Assembly: GCA_029962745.1 (NCBI GenBank)
Contig: CM057162.1
Span: 6,078,618-6,142,617, forward strand
DNA: 64,000 nt
From: Echinometra lucunter
Taxonomy: Eukaryota > Echinodermata > Echinoidea > Camarodonta > Echinometridae
Reading direction: 5' to 3'
Below the pieces are notes generated by a model, which saw nothing but the letters and a program-made list of their open reading frames with translations, had not been told where the DNA came from and did no database searches. Within the stretch, counting starts at the first letter, position 1. Every line of letters starts with the position of its first letter. Below, one piece after another: positions 12,601 through 27,114 of this stretch. A program made the position numbers and the translations under genes.

Positions 12601-15600
12601 ATTTGGCAATCATGGAATAGGCAGCACTTCAGAAAAGGGGCAGATCAAAGTGAAAAGCTGCACGATGCACTTGCAAGCAGAGCACTGCTCTTTCTTTGAC
12701 ATGGGAGCATGCGAGTTTTGTTACTTCTGAATAACCTAAAAATGAAATGAAATGTCAGGCAAGATTCATCACAGACCAAGGACCGGGTGTCCCCCGAAAA
12801 TCTACTGAGCAAACAGTGTGCTTCATCAACCTCCTAACGTCTTGAAATCCCTGCAGCTCTACTTGACATCTATAGGAATGATCTGCCAGACAATACCAAA
12901 GCACTTTGCAACTTTTCACTTTTGACACTGCCCCTAATTATTCCATGAAAAAACCACACATTGCAAATTGCAAATGGAGTATTCTGTCGTTTTTAATGAG
13001 AGATAAACATGATAGCGATGGTTATGTCATGACAAAACTGATTTAATCGATCATGCATGAGTTACCAAACTTGTATGTTTGTAGGGTTTGGTTTAAAAGG
13101 CAGAAGCCCCAAGGTGGATCTAAGTACAACACAAACATGATAGAAAGTTTTAATGGTGAGCCAATACATGTCTTTCTGTAAGTCTTGTAAGACCTCGTTT
13201 TTGTGGCTCTGATTCTTAACATTCTATTTTATTTCGAACTAAAGTCCATCATGAAATGAAAGCCTGTCTACTGAGACACTCCGCGACTGGGTGATGAAAG
13301 TTACAGGAAATGATACTTCAGGTCGCCATTTCATAAAAAGTTGTTATAATAGCAACTGTTGGAATGGCAACTTTCATTATAATAGCCAATCAGGAAGCAG
13401 AATTCTCATTGTTGCCAGTGTAGTTACCATTCCAGCAGGAGTTGCTATCACATAGCAACTTTTTATGAAACACGGCCCTGAAGTCAATCTTGTAACATTT
13501 AAGTTAACATTAGTTACGGCAGGTATAGACTTATTACAGCATCAATACTCATTTTCTCCTAATAATGCAATAATAATATTTCTCTTTAAAAATTGTTTCA
13601 CTGACCAATACAAAAATTCAAAAAGTAGACTTTTATAATATGAGTTCTTCTTTCTCTAAATTCAAAGGAGTAAAAATTCTGGGTGACATATAAAAATGTT
13701 TGTAATGTATACCTTAAATAGTTCATATGCTATGGAAGGTAAAGTTTCACTCGCCTCTTGACTCGGAGCTGCCGAACTCGACCACATCACTGATATCTGG
13801 GCTAATTTAGAATCATACTTTTCTTTTAAGGACGTACGCAAGCAGGACAGAAGAGGAAAAGGGTGGCATTGAGTCAGGTGACGAGGAAAAGGCTGATTCC
13901 TATTTCGGCAATGAGGCAGATGAAGAGAGCAATGCAAGCCATGAAGGAGATGTACATGTGGTTGAAGATGATCCTGAAGAGAGAAATCTTGAACAGAGTG
14001 AAGAGAAGAGTGATGACGTCAGAGATGATGAAGAAAGCAAGACAAGCCATGAAGGAGATGAGGTTGAAGATGATCCTGAGGAGCATGAAGAGAGACATCC
14101 TGAACAGAGTGAAGAGAAGAGTGATGACGTCAGAGAAGATGAAGAGAGCACAGAAGACATGAAGAGTAAGTGGATTTCGGGGGGTTGTTGTTAATAAACG
14201 TACTAAAATGGTATTTGAAACGTTTTCCGAAAGGTAGTGTAATACGTTGTTACTACCATTATTACCAATGATTGTTTTCTCCCCGGTGTTGTCACTCTGT
14301 ATTGACTTCGTGTACGCATGATCGTTCGAAATTTCGCGTAGCCTAACTTAAGGGGGCTTTTTTGAGCATGTTCGCGATTTCGAAAAAAAAAATGGTCGTT
14401 TTCATGAGCTACTACTCGAAATTGAAAACAGTGGGGGGTTTTTTTTAGCTTGTAGACCTCTACTCGAAATTGATAAAAGGGTGTTTTTTCTGGTCCTTGT
14501 TTGCAAAAATTATACTTGGAATGCGAAAAATAGGGGTGTCTTTTAAAGGCCAATTTTGTGGTGAATGGGGTGAAAAATGGCTGAAAATGTACTTGAAACA
14601 CCGCGTAATAAGGGTCAAATTCTGGGTTACCGAACGATCATGGTTACAATGGGTGTCGAGTTTTGTTCGCGGTTGGGGGGGGGAGGGTGACTGATGCCGA
14701 ATATCGTAGGCCATCGGGCCATCGGAGCAAAGCGACCGAGTGGGGAAAGGGTGTGGAGGTTTGAACGTGAAAGATAGACTAAATAAGCGGGGGGGGGGGG
14801 GGGGGTGTATGACCTGTTTTTGCTACCCCCATCTTTGCATTATTAATTTAATCTATACCGTTCCTCCAATTAACTGCACAAAAAAAAATGTTTTCAGATT
14901 ATCGATAGCAGAGATACATTCTCATTACTTGGATGAAAACTTTTGGGGAACTGAACCTTTACTTCGGGTATGAACCAGCCCTTACTTATTTTGCGAGCGA
15001 GCGAAGCGAGCGAGCCGAAAATTTCACCTTCTATATATCTATACAAGAAATGTTATTTGTCCTCAAAATACACCCAGCAATATAAAAATGTTTGAATAAT
15101 ATTCAGCACCTCGCTGGTCCGATTGTTTACTGTCCTAAACCACCTTGTTTCAAACGTTACAAGCGAGGGAGGCAAGACGGGGGGGGGGGGGGGGGAGGGA
15201 ACACACTCTTTTAATGATAAAGTGTTATTTTGTCATCAAAATACACTATAGGTCTATAAAATATCTACATTACATATTCGAGTGAGCGCAGCGAGCGAGG
15301 AAAAAAATTTACATGCTTTGATAGCCTCAAAGATGCCTAAATAGTTTTTGATCACCTATCTACCAAATATGATGTTTTTTGGCGCGTCGCTTGCCATCTA
15401 AAACCAATTTGTTGCTATGAGTGAGCGAAGCGAGCTACCGGTAAAAACTCAACCGACACATTTCTTTCTATAGTAAAACGTAGAATTTCCACCAAAATGG
15501 ATTGCATGAAAGTGATGATGTACTATTTCCATGTATTCGAGAAAAGCTTTACATCTCGCTGTGTAAATATTGCAATATTCGGTTGCTGAGGGGGGAATGA

Positions 15601-16425
15601 GGGCGCTTGCCTCCTGATCTTGTTTCTATGACGAGCGGAACAAACGATCGAGTGAGCGAGAAAGGGCTATTTTTTTTATACTGAGAACCGGTTCTAGCGT
15701 ACAATTTTATGATTTTAATTTCATTGTTTTATCAGCATCCTCCTTTCTCATTTAGGTAAGATAGGAATAGGCTACTGGTCACAGGCCATTATCTCGTGAA
15801 AATTCTTCTGTTATGGGTCTTCTTCCTGTTCGACTCCTTGCAGTTATATTGATAATAGTATAACCTTGGATAGAAAGAAAAGGTGCAAATCAGTTTCATG
15901 TCATAATGAAAATATTCACTGGCACTGGTTATAACAAAAGATATTAAATGCGAGTAGAACAAGTATAGCGTAGATAAAGGACAAGATGCAAACCGATTTG
16001 CTTTCAGAAAGATAGTACATGTATCATAACCCCATAGGTTGGGATACTTAAACGCTGAAAACCTTTCCAATTTCCTTTTTTTTATTGTTTCTTTACTCTT
16101 TATTTTCTTTGTCTTGTCTTTACTTTTGTTTGTTTTTCGGGGATTACATGGAGGTTATGAAATTTTCATGTTTTTCATGGTGAATTATTGGGGGATGATT
16201 GTACAGGCCATCCCCCCTGACCAAAACATTTGGGGGGATATGTCCCCCAACCCCTCCCCCCCCCCCCCCGGGATCGACAACCATGATGGTTACACCTTTG
16301 AATATAGAGTGACAACACCGGGGTTTTCTCATACACCAGGCTGTGTGGTCATCCGTTACTTGTTTTCTGAATACTCTCTCAATCTCTTTGTTTACCCCCA
16401 CCCCCAAAAGATAATGATGATGATG

Positions 16426-16456
<31 letters not shown>

Positions 16457-16461
16457 TAATA

Positions 16462-16510
<49 letters not shown>

Positions 16511-16524
16511 TAATAATAATAATG

Positions 16525-16582
<58 letters not shown>

Positions 16583-19500
16583 ATGAATAGATAAAAAGAT
16601 GAATTGATAAATAAAACATTGTGCCTGAGGGGCAGGTAAATGTAATACATTTCCACTTTAGAAACATTACCGAAGAAATTAAGTCATGACATACGAAGTT
16701 AAGGGTCTCCTTGAGTTGAATGAATTTCCTTGACTTATAATAATGAGGTCTAAACTCTCATCAGTCAAGAGACTACACAAGGCTTCATACAATCCTTGAT
16801 TTAATGCATAGTAATCAGTTTTGTTTTATTCAAGTGAACTATTACACTGTGATATTTCCCTCTAGATTATAATCACGTTGAAGGTTTATTTGATCATCGA
16901 GGCGGAGAGCTATCCCTTGAGACCCATGGCTGCATCCTTCACATCCCCTCTGGAGCCTTAGAGGAAGAATCACCAACGAAGATAACCCTAGAGGTCCTCA
17001 CCGAGTTACCAGATGACCTCGAGCTAGAAAACGATGAGATGGTTGTCAGTTCTGGTTTCAAGTGTCCTGCCATCAGGATTACACTTCAAGAACCCGTGAA
17101 GTTGATCATGCCACACTGTGCCGTCTTCAGCGATATTAGAAGAGTGAAGACAGTACTATATTCATGGAGCCATCAGAATAAAGGTGTGATATGATCAGAG
17201 AATAGTGATTAATAAGTGGAGAAACATTTCATTTCTTCTGCCTTTTGGCTGTGCCTTTGTCATATGCAGCATCAATAACATACCACCGATATTTAGTGTT
17301 TGGTCCATTCATGTCTGATGTATGTGTTATTTTCAATGAGGGCAGTGATGGTTTTAAATTATTGAGGCTAGCATAAGTATATTCAAGTTGGTTTAGTTCT
17401 ACTTTTCAGCTAAGAAAGCTCCACAATTTGCAGTCATATGTTCTCTTGAATATTGTTTTAATAAATTACACGGATTTCCTCGAGAAGCTTTAGGTTTACC
17501 ATGTTCACTCGTGATATTAAGCATGCAGACAAAATGCGTGCACGCATTCGAGGTATCAACTTTACTCTGAATCTATAGCCACAAACGGTCTTATGATTAA
17601 CGCAAAAACAAAATTTTGATGGAGTAATTGGTCAAAAGTCGGAGGCTTTTTTTTCTTACTGTGTAATTATCTACCTCATGTGATATTAATGAATGGAGAG
17701 TAATCCTTTAGTCTTTCCGGCACTCTTTTATGGCCTGTATTTTTTTCTCTTATTTGAAAATACCTTACAACTTTGTATTTAATCCATCACATCTCGCTAT
17801 TCTCTCTTTCTTTTTCTACATCAAAAAGCGGAACGCATTCCACTGACATCGGCAGCATGCACAGTATACCGCAATTACTTTGACTTATCATTTGAACACT
17901 TCTGCAAGAAAGTCCTGACCGTAGGCGGGCCAGATGTGTTAGGAAAAGTAATGTGCTGCATGCCGTATGTACCAAATACAATGCCTCCAAACAGAAAACC
18001 ACTCATGGAGCTGCGGCTTCAGAATAAACCCAGTCAAGCACTGGTAAGTACCTGCCTAGGCATGCTGGGTGAGGACGTAACTTTTCGGAAGGTACAGTGA
18101 AATTCATTACAGTATTGCCAAAACAGCATGTTTTAACACAGACTATCAAAATACCCCTATACCCTTCGTTTATGCTCCCTCAGTGCCTTTGTAAATAATC
18201 ACAGCAGTACGTTTCGATCTTGAAATCGCCCTTCAAATGCTCCAGATTAAAAACAAAACAAAACCAAACCAAAAAAAAGCCCGAACTATTCAAAACAAGA
18301 AGGCCCTGAATTTTATAGAGGGAAAAATACATCACCTACTAAAGCATACATTATAAAGCCAATAAATGAAAAGCAACTCTATCATGATTATTGCAACTGT
18401 GTTTTTGTGGTTTTTAATCATTAAAGTTCTTCCTAGTGTAAGCATATATTCTCCTTACAGTCGGAACTCCTTTATCCATTCTCCTTTCTGGTCAGAAATA
18501 CACCAAAGGACGCCTCTATCAACCTGCTCATGATGACGATAATGAGATAATGATTGAACCACAAGACCTGACAGTAACCTGTGATTATGCCGAGGAAGGC
18601 CATAACACTAAGGTTAAAATGAAGCAATTACCTGACAATTTGTTTAAGATTTTTAAATACTGAAAAAAGGCCTCAAAATTTCTGTTGGCTAACTAACGGT
18701 AAAAGCTTTGGAGAAAATAAAGGATAACATAAGGCCGCATTGTGACAGTTCTATAATACGCAAACGCCTTTATATTCATCGGCACACAAAAGACATGGAC
18801 GTCTACTCACTAGTCGCGTTATGTTTATATGTACTACCTCAATATCCAGGGGCCGCGGAAGGGGGAGGGGCGGTTTGAAAGCCCCTTACCTCCCCCCCCC
18901 CTCCCCCCACACACAATTTGGGCAAAAAATCTATTAGCCTAAATAATTGCAAATTGCGCATTTCATATGCTTGCAAATCCATTAACCCCAAGGCCTACCC
19001 CTGAACCCCAGCTCACTGACTCCATGATGTCTGCCACCACCACCCCCCCCCCCCCCCCCCACCCCGATATATTTTTGTAGAAGAAAATCTGAAGATTTTA
19101 TTTTTTGATATAGTATAGGATTTCCCGGACAAATTCGCAAGTTAGTCATTCAAATCCTTTATTTTGCATTCTAATTCGACGACTTTGCTGCTGTCAGGTG
19201 TATCTCGGATTCAAATCCGTATTGCTAGTTATAAAATCTGTAAAATTCTCTTACGAATCTACACATTTTTCATTCAAATTCATGAAAAAGCTGCTTTTTC
19301 ACCATCTTGTCTTTCAATTTAGCGCAACACGAATTGCTTCCCTCGCGATGTTGTCATTCCAGCATTCTAATTCGTTTTTAGATTTCAATTTAGCACTTTG
19401 AACAGTTAAATTCGAGGGTTGATAGAGAATGATTGTTTATAGATTTTTGTCGCTCATTCCAATGTTTCTTTTGAATTTCATGAAGTCTTTCTCTTGTATT

Positions 19501-22500
19501 TTATGAAAAATATAGATGTTTCATTTAGTTAACAATCAGAATAGGAGTTATGCCATCAATTTACGTATTTTCCATATATATATAGCTTATGATTTATGAG
19601 ATTCGTATTCATGTCATTAGTGACTTGCTCCTTTTCATTTCATAACCATTGGCATTCAGATCGAATTTTAAATAAACAAAGAAAAACAAAATAATCTCAT
19701 GATATGATTGATGGTCTCAGGAGGTCCGTGAATTCAAAACTTTTCTCTTGTTTCCTCGTAACAAAGGAAAAGTTATTGAAAACGAAGAACGATAATGTAC
19801 ATGCAATTGTGATTGGTGTGGGAACTCATGTCTAAAATTCTGAGCATAATTCCTTATAAAAATTGTAGTCAAAAGGGGCAATTAGGGCTCCCTTCCGCCT
19901 TGTCTCAGGTAAGTGCCTATAAAATGCCGGCCCCTAGTTCCGGTTTTCGCCCCTCTTTACTGAATTTCTGACAGCGCCCCAAATGTACTGTCCTGAAAAT
20001 GCTGTTCTTTCATAAAAATAAATACCAGAACAGACCATACTGACAAAAAGCATATTTATATTCTCATTATTTAGGATTGCAAATGTCAGATATTAATATG
20101 ACTAACAAACAAACAAATATACAAAACTGACAAACAAGCTAGAACACATGTGATGTATTATTTTCCCTTAATTTGAATGAAGATATTGCGAATATGAATG
20201 CTCGGTGTTGAATTTGAATGCTGGAAATGACGCCTCGACAGGTGTCGGCGAATTTGAATGCCAATTCAGCAGTTTTTACATTGAATGACAAATCTACTAA
20301 ATCCTTCGATAAAAATGTTAAATCCAAAAATAAAACAGGGGAATTGAATGATAACTTACATGGCAAAATCAGTTTGGGCGAATTTGAATGCAACGAAAAT
20401 GAATTCGAATCACAAACTTGCAAATGTGGACGGGAAATCTTATAATATTACTTGAAACTGGTGACGTAAAGAAAACATTTTGTTACACTTTGATAACATG
20501 ATAAATAATTAGTTCCTTCTCTGACTTCCTCTCGCCTCGACTTTGGGAATGCTCATTTATAATTAAAATATACCATAAACCTAGTTGTCCAAACTTCAAA
20601 AGCTTTGTTACCCTGTCTAAGAAATACACTCATATTACCCCTACTCGATCTGAAATCACTTCACTGGTTGCAGGTCAAAGATCGTATCATTTTCAAAATC
20701 TTACTTCTTGTTTTTCATTGTGTCAAGGGTTCTGCTCCTCGTTGTAATGTAAGTCTAGTTCATAATTACACTCCTGCCAGATCTTTGCGTTCATCTAATT
20801 CTGGTTCCCTTTTTGTCCCAAACTCTACTAAAACGTGGGGGAACGAGCTTTTGCCCACGCCGGTCCTGCTCTATGGAATAATCTACCTTTAGTTATTAGG
20901 AACTGCAGTTCTCCGGACTCATTCAAAAACTATCTAAAAACTTACTAGTTTAATGTTTCTCATTAATGTTCATTTTTGTTTTTCTTGTATTTCTACTCTC
21001 TACTTTCACTTCTTTCTCTTACAGTGCGCCTATAGAGCACTCCTACATAGTGGATTTGGCGCTTTATAAATCTTATGAATTATGAATTATAAATTATGAA
21101 TGAATAACATTTTTGAACTAGGTAACATAGGGCGTTATATGGTATACGAGGACGGACAAAGCATCATTTTTCTGCAAATATTACTTGCGCACAAAAAGGG
21201 ACAGATTCATATAAAAGTATTAACAAAACGCACCATGTAAAGCATTGTCTCAACATTTATCATAGTCCTCAATATATGCAATAATGATCTGTCATTATAA
21301 TGACCGGTTCAGGGACCCAATCATTTCCTAGGACGAAATACTCTCCAAGTACTACGCTCTTGAGTCAACCGTTTCAGCACTTTATATCCTGCTACTTCAC
21401 ATTTTGCTGTCAAATCATCTAGAAAGCTTTTTACTAGGTCCTGATCTCTTCGCCCTTTTTTCCGTGCAGACGACCTTCTATAACGGTGACCATTTCTGCT
21501 GTTTTTGATTAATCGTTTTGAACATGCACCTGACACCTTACCCCAGCACCACATTTCAGCAGCCTTCAATCGTTTTGTGTTCCAAGTTCAAAGGGCAGGG
21601 CCACTGGTTTATTGTCTTGCATACATCTCCTCTATATACCATCTATACTGACAATATAGTTATATTTCCTCTGTCCACTTTCTCAGTGCTCCATCACTGT
21701 CCCGTAGTACATCCAGTATCCCGCTTGTATTGTTCTTTCCTTTCCCTTTGGTGAATTCATTGCTGATAACTTTCATTTTGTTTTATATGACACCTAGATA
21801 GATCCCTGTCATTTGATTGGTTGTTTGATATTCATCATTTGTCCCATTGCACTATGACGTCATCAATCGTGCAAAAGTGGCTCCATTTACCGTGCAATTT
21901 TGGATCCATACGATTTGCTCCATTGCACGCTGGCCGAGAGCCCGGCACACTACGTGCGTAAAACGTTTGCGTTTGCAGTGTGCACCACGAACAGCGCGCT
22001 AGCGTATAGCGCTATTGATTTACTGCGATTTCATCGAGTTTTAGGTGTCGTATAAAACAAATAATGAATGTTTTTTTATTCGTGCAATGGACAGAATATT
22101 TCATTATTTGTATAATAACATAAGGTCTAAAACAACTACAATTTAGATCCTCCAATTCCTTACACTATTCCACCCAGTCTTTTCAGGCCTTGTCATCATC
22201 TTCGTCAAAGCTCATCATTAAGCCTCTTATATCCCGTTTCGCCTTTTGCAGAGTTGTCCTTTTCCAACTTTCTTCTCTAATCCATCTTCGGAATCATTTA
22301 GATTTATATTAAACATATTGTGTCCCTGCTCTGCTTAAAACATTAGTATATGGATTAAAGATAAACATCTAGCAGTCAATAAAATAACACTTTCTGCAAA
22401 CCGCTGGCATTTTCAACAGGTACTTAAACGCAACGGTCTTATCCATACAGAAAAGTGCAAAGTGTTCTTCAATTTAGATCTGCGGGATATACAGGATAAC

Positions 22501-25500
22501 ACCACTGTCACTCTGCAGTTGACTCAGTCCTGCACTCAGGAAATCTTGTTCGACACATCATGCATTGGTAATACATCCACTTCTTTCTAAAATAAGGGCT
22601 TACACACAGACAAGACAGCGGATCTTTAAAGGAAAAGGCAAACCATGTAGATAAGACAATTATTATGAAATGGGGGGGGGGGGCTAGCGAGAAACGATTA
22701 GAAAAATTATGGAAGTTTGAAAAGTCGCCATTTACTTCTTATGCTTTACATCAAATTGGCAACATTGCTTAAAATTAGGTTTTTGTGCACCATTCTCCAT
22801 ATGTTTTGTTCACGAAATTTCAGAATTTCTCCATAATCTCTCTTTCAAATCTCGGTCCTGAAATTAGTCTGATGATAATATATAATATGTATCACAGAAA
22901 ATTAATCAGGCGACTTCACAACCAAAAAAAAAAAGAAGAAGGAAGGCGGTTTTTCATGTTCAGTATTTTACCTTTGAAAAGTTGATAATTCTTTTTACAT
23001 CAGTGGTAAAGCATCTTATACCAAAGAGAATGATACCAAGATCATTGAATTCGGTGAAGTGATTTTGATTCTATGACCGTCATTTTCAAATTTTCCATAT
23101 TTCTGCGACAGATAAGAGCAGAATTGTGTCGGAAATGGCCTTTCATTTGACGTTTTCTTATTGATGCATCAGTGGGCTCCCTCAAACATATTGTATTATG
23201 AAAGGACATCCCGACACAATTTTACTTTCATTTGCCGCCGAAAATTTGAAAATGACTGTATCTTAAGAAACGGGCATAGAATCAAAATTACTTCACCAAA
23301 TTCAGTGATATTGGTATCAATTTCTTTGGTAGAGAATGCTTGACCAATAAAATGTAGAAAAATTACACATTTTTAAGGCATTATACTGAAAATCTGCCGT
23401 TCATCTTTTTCTGGGACACCCGGTATAACTAAATTTCTAAATTTGGTATATAAACATCCATTAAAACAGGTGCGCAGTACTCTAAAAGAGGACTATCCAC
23501 AAAGTTTGCATGGGATCTGAAATGTATTGCTTTACCATTCTAGTAATTTCAAATTTTGTTGAATGTAAACTCCCAGGATTTTTACAGTTTCTAAATGAGA
23601 CAATTGTGAATCGCCAGTACTCAATATCTCGGGTTTAGATGTATTTTTTTTTATAAATGTTATTCTCAGTGCAGCGTATTTTTTTAGAATTTAGTTTCAT
23701 GTAATAACTTTCTCATTGATGTAAACAAAAATAAATCATGATTTGGATTCAATGTGAAATAGAGTGTACAGTGTTAATTCAAAGCTCCAAGATTCAATAT
23801 TTTAAAGAAACGTAAGCATTGACTGGTTCATCATTTAAGGTATGTAAAGGAAATGAACTAAACAGACTTGGTTCTAGCCGGTTTCCCGTTTTGTTTAACA
23901 AAGTTTGCCCTACAAATGTAATGTTCTGACACATTTTGTGCAGGATCCGAAAAATAGGCACACATTGTTTAACTTTATTGTTAAAAGGGGTATCACATTC
24001 TTATAACAGGGGCGAATGTTGCGAAAGGTAGCGGATTTTCGATCGTCAAGGAAAGTTGGCGAAAAGAATTTGAATAGGTTCAAAGTTTATTAATAAAAGA
24101 AAAATTATTTATGACTGTTTGCGAACTGTTTTTTGCAGCCGCTTACGACCTATAACGAACCTTAACGTATCTTAGCAAGTGTTCGCCGCTTCGTGGGAAA
24201 CCCCCTATAAAGAGAAAAAAATAAAAGTGATAAGAGAGAAATTGAGAAGGGTAAGATGGCCCCCTAATTAATGCTAATGCAGTTGTTTCATAATGCATAC
24301 TTTGGGGGTAATAGTAAATTCACCATAGGGATGTAACATTGTTTCATATAGTACTTGATGTTCGATTTATATGGTGGCCCTGAAGTACGCTCGACAACAG
24401 GCCATGTGCGACGTGAATTTCGCATCCCAGGTCCTGAACTTTGCATCCCAAGTCGTGAAATTCACGACCCGCGGTGCGAAATTCAGGATGGCGCAAACTT
24501 TGCACCCCAAGTCCTGAATTTCACGACCCGCGGCGCGAAATTCAGGACCCGTGGCGCGAACTTTGCATCCCAGTCCTGAATTTCGCAACGCGGGTGGTGA
24601 ATTTCACGACCTGGGATGCAAAGTTTGCACCACGGAGTAGGGTGACAGCAGAATTTCTGAGTTAATTTAAGCTATACCAAATGATTGGGGAATACATAAC
24701 TATTTCTTTACCATCTACAATTTCCTCTTTACGCTGTAATTCTAACTGATCATTGTTTTCGATAACAGTATAAAACAGCTGAATTTAGCCAAAATTATAA
24801 AGTTTAAGCTCAAAACCAGGAATATATTAGACAATCCTAAAAAGAATAATAGAATACATGTGAATTTAAATCACATTCATTTTTCTTTTTGGACGGGATC
24901 ATGTTTTCAATTTCGTAAATAATGGTGTGCATTATAGACTATCTCCAGACTCATTGATTTTATTACCGATCTAATGATATATTTATGCTTATGATTTGCA
25001 GAAGTGATAATGATAGAAGAAATATATGAACATTAACATTAACAAATCATTTATTTGTGTTCCGTATTTCGCGAGGTCCCTGTGACCATTTCCCTGATGG
25101 ATGGAAGGATAAGCAGGAGTCAAGGAGGGGTGAGTAGTTAAGATGTGGGTGCAATAAAAGAACAGTCATGACAGTGATGTGGTAAAGGGGAAAGAAGTGA
25201 GGTTGAATGAAATAACTCTTCAGACTTGTAAAAAGATATTAGTGTTTGTTTTAAAGAATTGTTCTAACAGTGTATACTGGTATACCAGTTTTTTTTTAAC
25301 TGAAAATTTACTTCGTTAAATCAAAACGAATGAAATAAGCATTTGACTAAACAAGTTGCTTAATAAATTATTGATAAAAAAATTCTATCCAAGGGATGCT
25401 GGAATGGGTTGTCTAAAATAATCTTGACTTTGTTTTATATTCGAATATCAGGAAAAAAGAGAAAGATTGATGAGCTGGGACCGACAACGGGTGAGATGAT

Positions 25501-27078
25501 TTACTTTGATTATAGGTGCAAGAGAAGAGTGATGTGGTATATTTACTGATTATCCACGATCATCCAAAGTGAATGAAGATAGCAAAGCAGTTTCGAATGC
25601 GTTAGTTCACACAGTCACTGTGGTTAAAGCGGAGACTAGAAACATGAATATCCTATATTCTAAATTTACTGCAGATTGTTTCCCGCCATGCTGTCTCAGG
25701 AGTAATAGTACTGGAGTAACCTGAATGTCATTGATTTGATTTGAATTGATTTGATTTGATTTATTTCCGTTTCACAATATATACAAACAAATTTATGAAT
25801 ACAATCTCATTGAGACAAAAGTAATGGAAATGACATAAAATAAAGAATAGAACTACACTAAGATACTTATAAATAATACTGTCAAACTGAGAAAAGGATA
25901 TAGCAAAACGGAGGGGCAAGCTGAAAAAAGGTAATGCTTTTGAGGTGCAAGCCCATGAAAACACACATGAGCGCTATTCCACATGTCCAAAAAACAAACA
26001 AACAAACAACACTATTGATATTTAAATGCTACCATTTGACTAACACCATTTTACATTTCAAAAAATGTATTGGACTGTATATGTTATTGCACCTTATATA
26101 GTAAATATTATGTGGGGGGAGGGGTAACATAAAGTAAGCTACATAGAGTTACATAATTGGCCTGTTAAAAAGAAAACACCACAGTAGGCATAGCTGTTAT
26201 TTAGCAAGAATATAACAAGAGCAACCTATATTAGATCGTAATCATGTAAGCCCTTAGCAAGATCACTGTTCTCCGTTCTGTTTTCTATGCTTTTCAGTGG
26301 AAGTAATCAGACGTCAGATTTCTCCCTCTACCTCTGAGGAAGATGATGTAAGGTATGCAGATCTCTCTTTTCTTTTATGTCCAATATAGTATTGTTAATT
26401 TAAGTGCATGTTGGCATGGACCTACAGGGAAGAGTGGCCGGAGGCTGTCACACCACCCCTCATGTAAAATAACGCGAATGCCATTATCTGCGTATTTGTC
26501 ACATTTGGAGCCAAATCTCAAAGGCAGCAATCAGTCATAACTATAATTGGAAGGAAATTTGCATAAAAGGAGGCATATAGATTTCAAAGAGGGGGGGGGG
26601 GGGGGGGGATGAATGATGGCGGAGTCGCTTTGAAGAGTAAGGAGCAGGAAACTGTAGTTAATCGACACACTTAATATTTCATAAAAATTATATTTTAGGA
26701 ACTTCACAAAGAAATAGCTAAAAGAACTCTAAGCTTTAAAAAAAGGATGGAAAATCTCAACAAATGTCTGTCTTTATGATTGTCTGATTAAGGCAAGTTG
26801 GGGGTGTGGTACTGAAATAAATTTTGTGATAGTATAAGGCTTTCTAGATATTACTCTGTTATGATATCAGAAAAAGATGCCATACAGATTTATGTGCCTT
26901 CCATGAGTTCGGACTAGCATTCGGGAGACATGTTAGAAATTTCTCCGAAAATTCTCTCAATCTTGGATTGTCTGACCATAATTCTCAAAATGTCGATCCA
27001 GTCTTATATTGTTTTTTTTTTTTTTTTTTTTACATAATTCACCGTGTGTAATGATGAAAGAGATGATCTCGTCGGAGA

Positions 27079-27114
<36 letters not shown>

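Larger units (their letters stand above)
22568..25451 (+). other. Intron between UPA end and linker exon 13
   Basis: Apart from the two repeats listed separately, this is AT-rich intron. The segmental duplication ends within it at about 23698. No coding signal is seen. Confidence 0.55.

Noticed and set aside
13863..14162. Basic ORF overlapping the acidic exon
   Set aside because: It is open because GAA/GAG-rich codons read as AAG/AGA in another frame. Only the acidic frame joins in phase to exon 8 and to ZU5 in both copies.
16039..16656. 170-183 codon ORFs with poly-Ile or poly-Tyr tails
   Set aside because: Most of the length is an (AAT)n microsatellite and the remainder is a dispersed repeat also present at 33705-34202.
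18461..18495. Acceptor TTACAG at 18460 for the second UPA exon
   Set aside because: It would read SELLYPFSFLV and hit a stop at 18548. The next CAG at 18495 follows a good pyrimidine tract and gives a conserved open frame in both copies.
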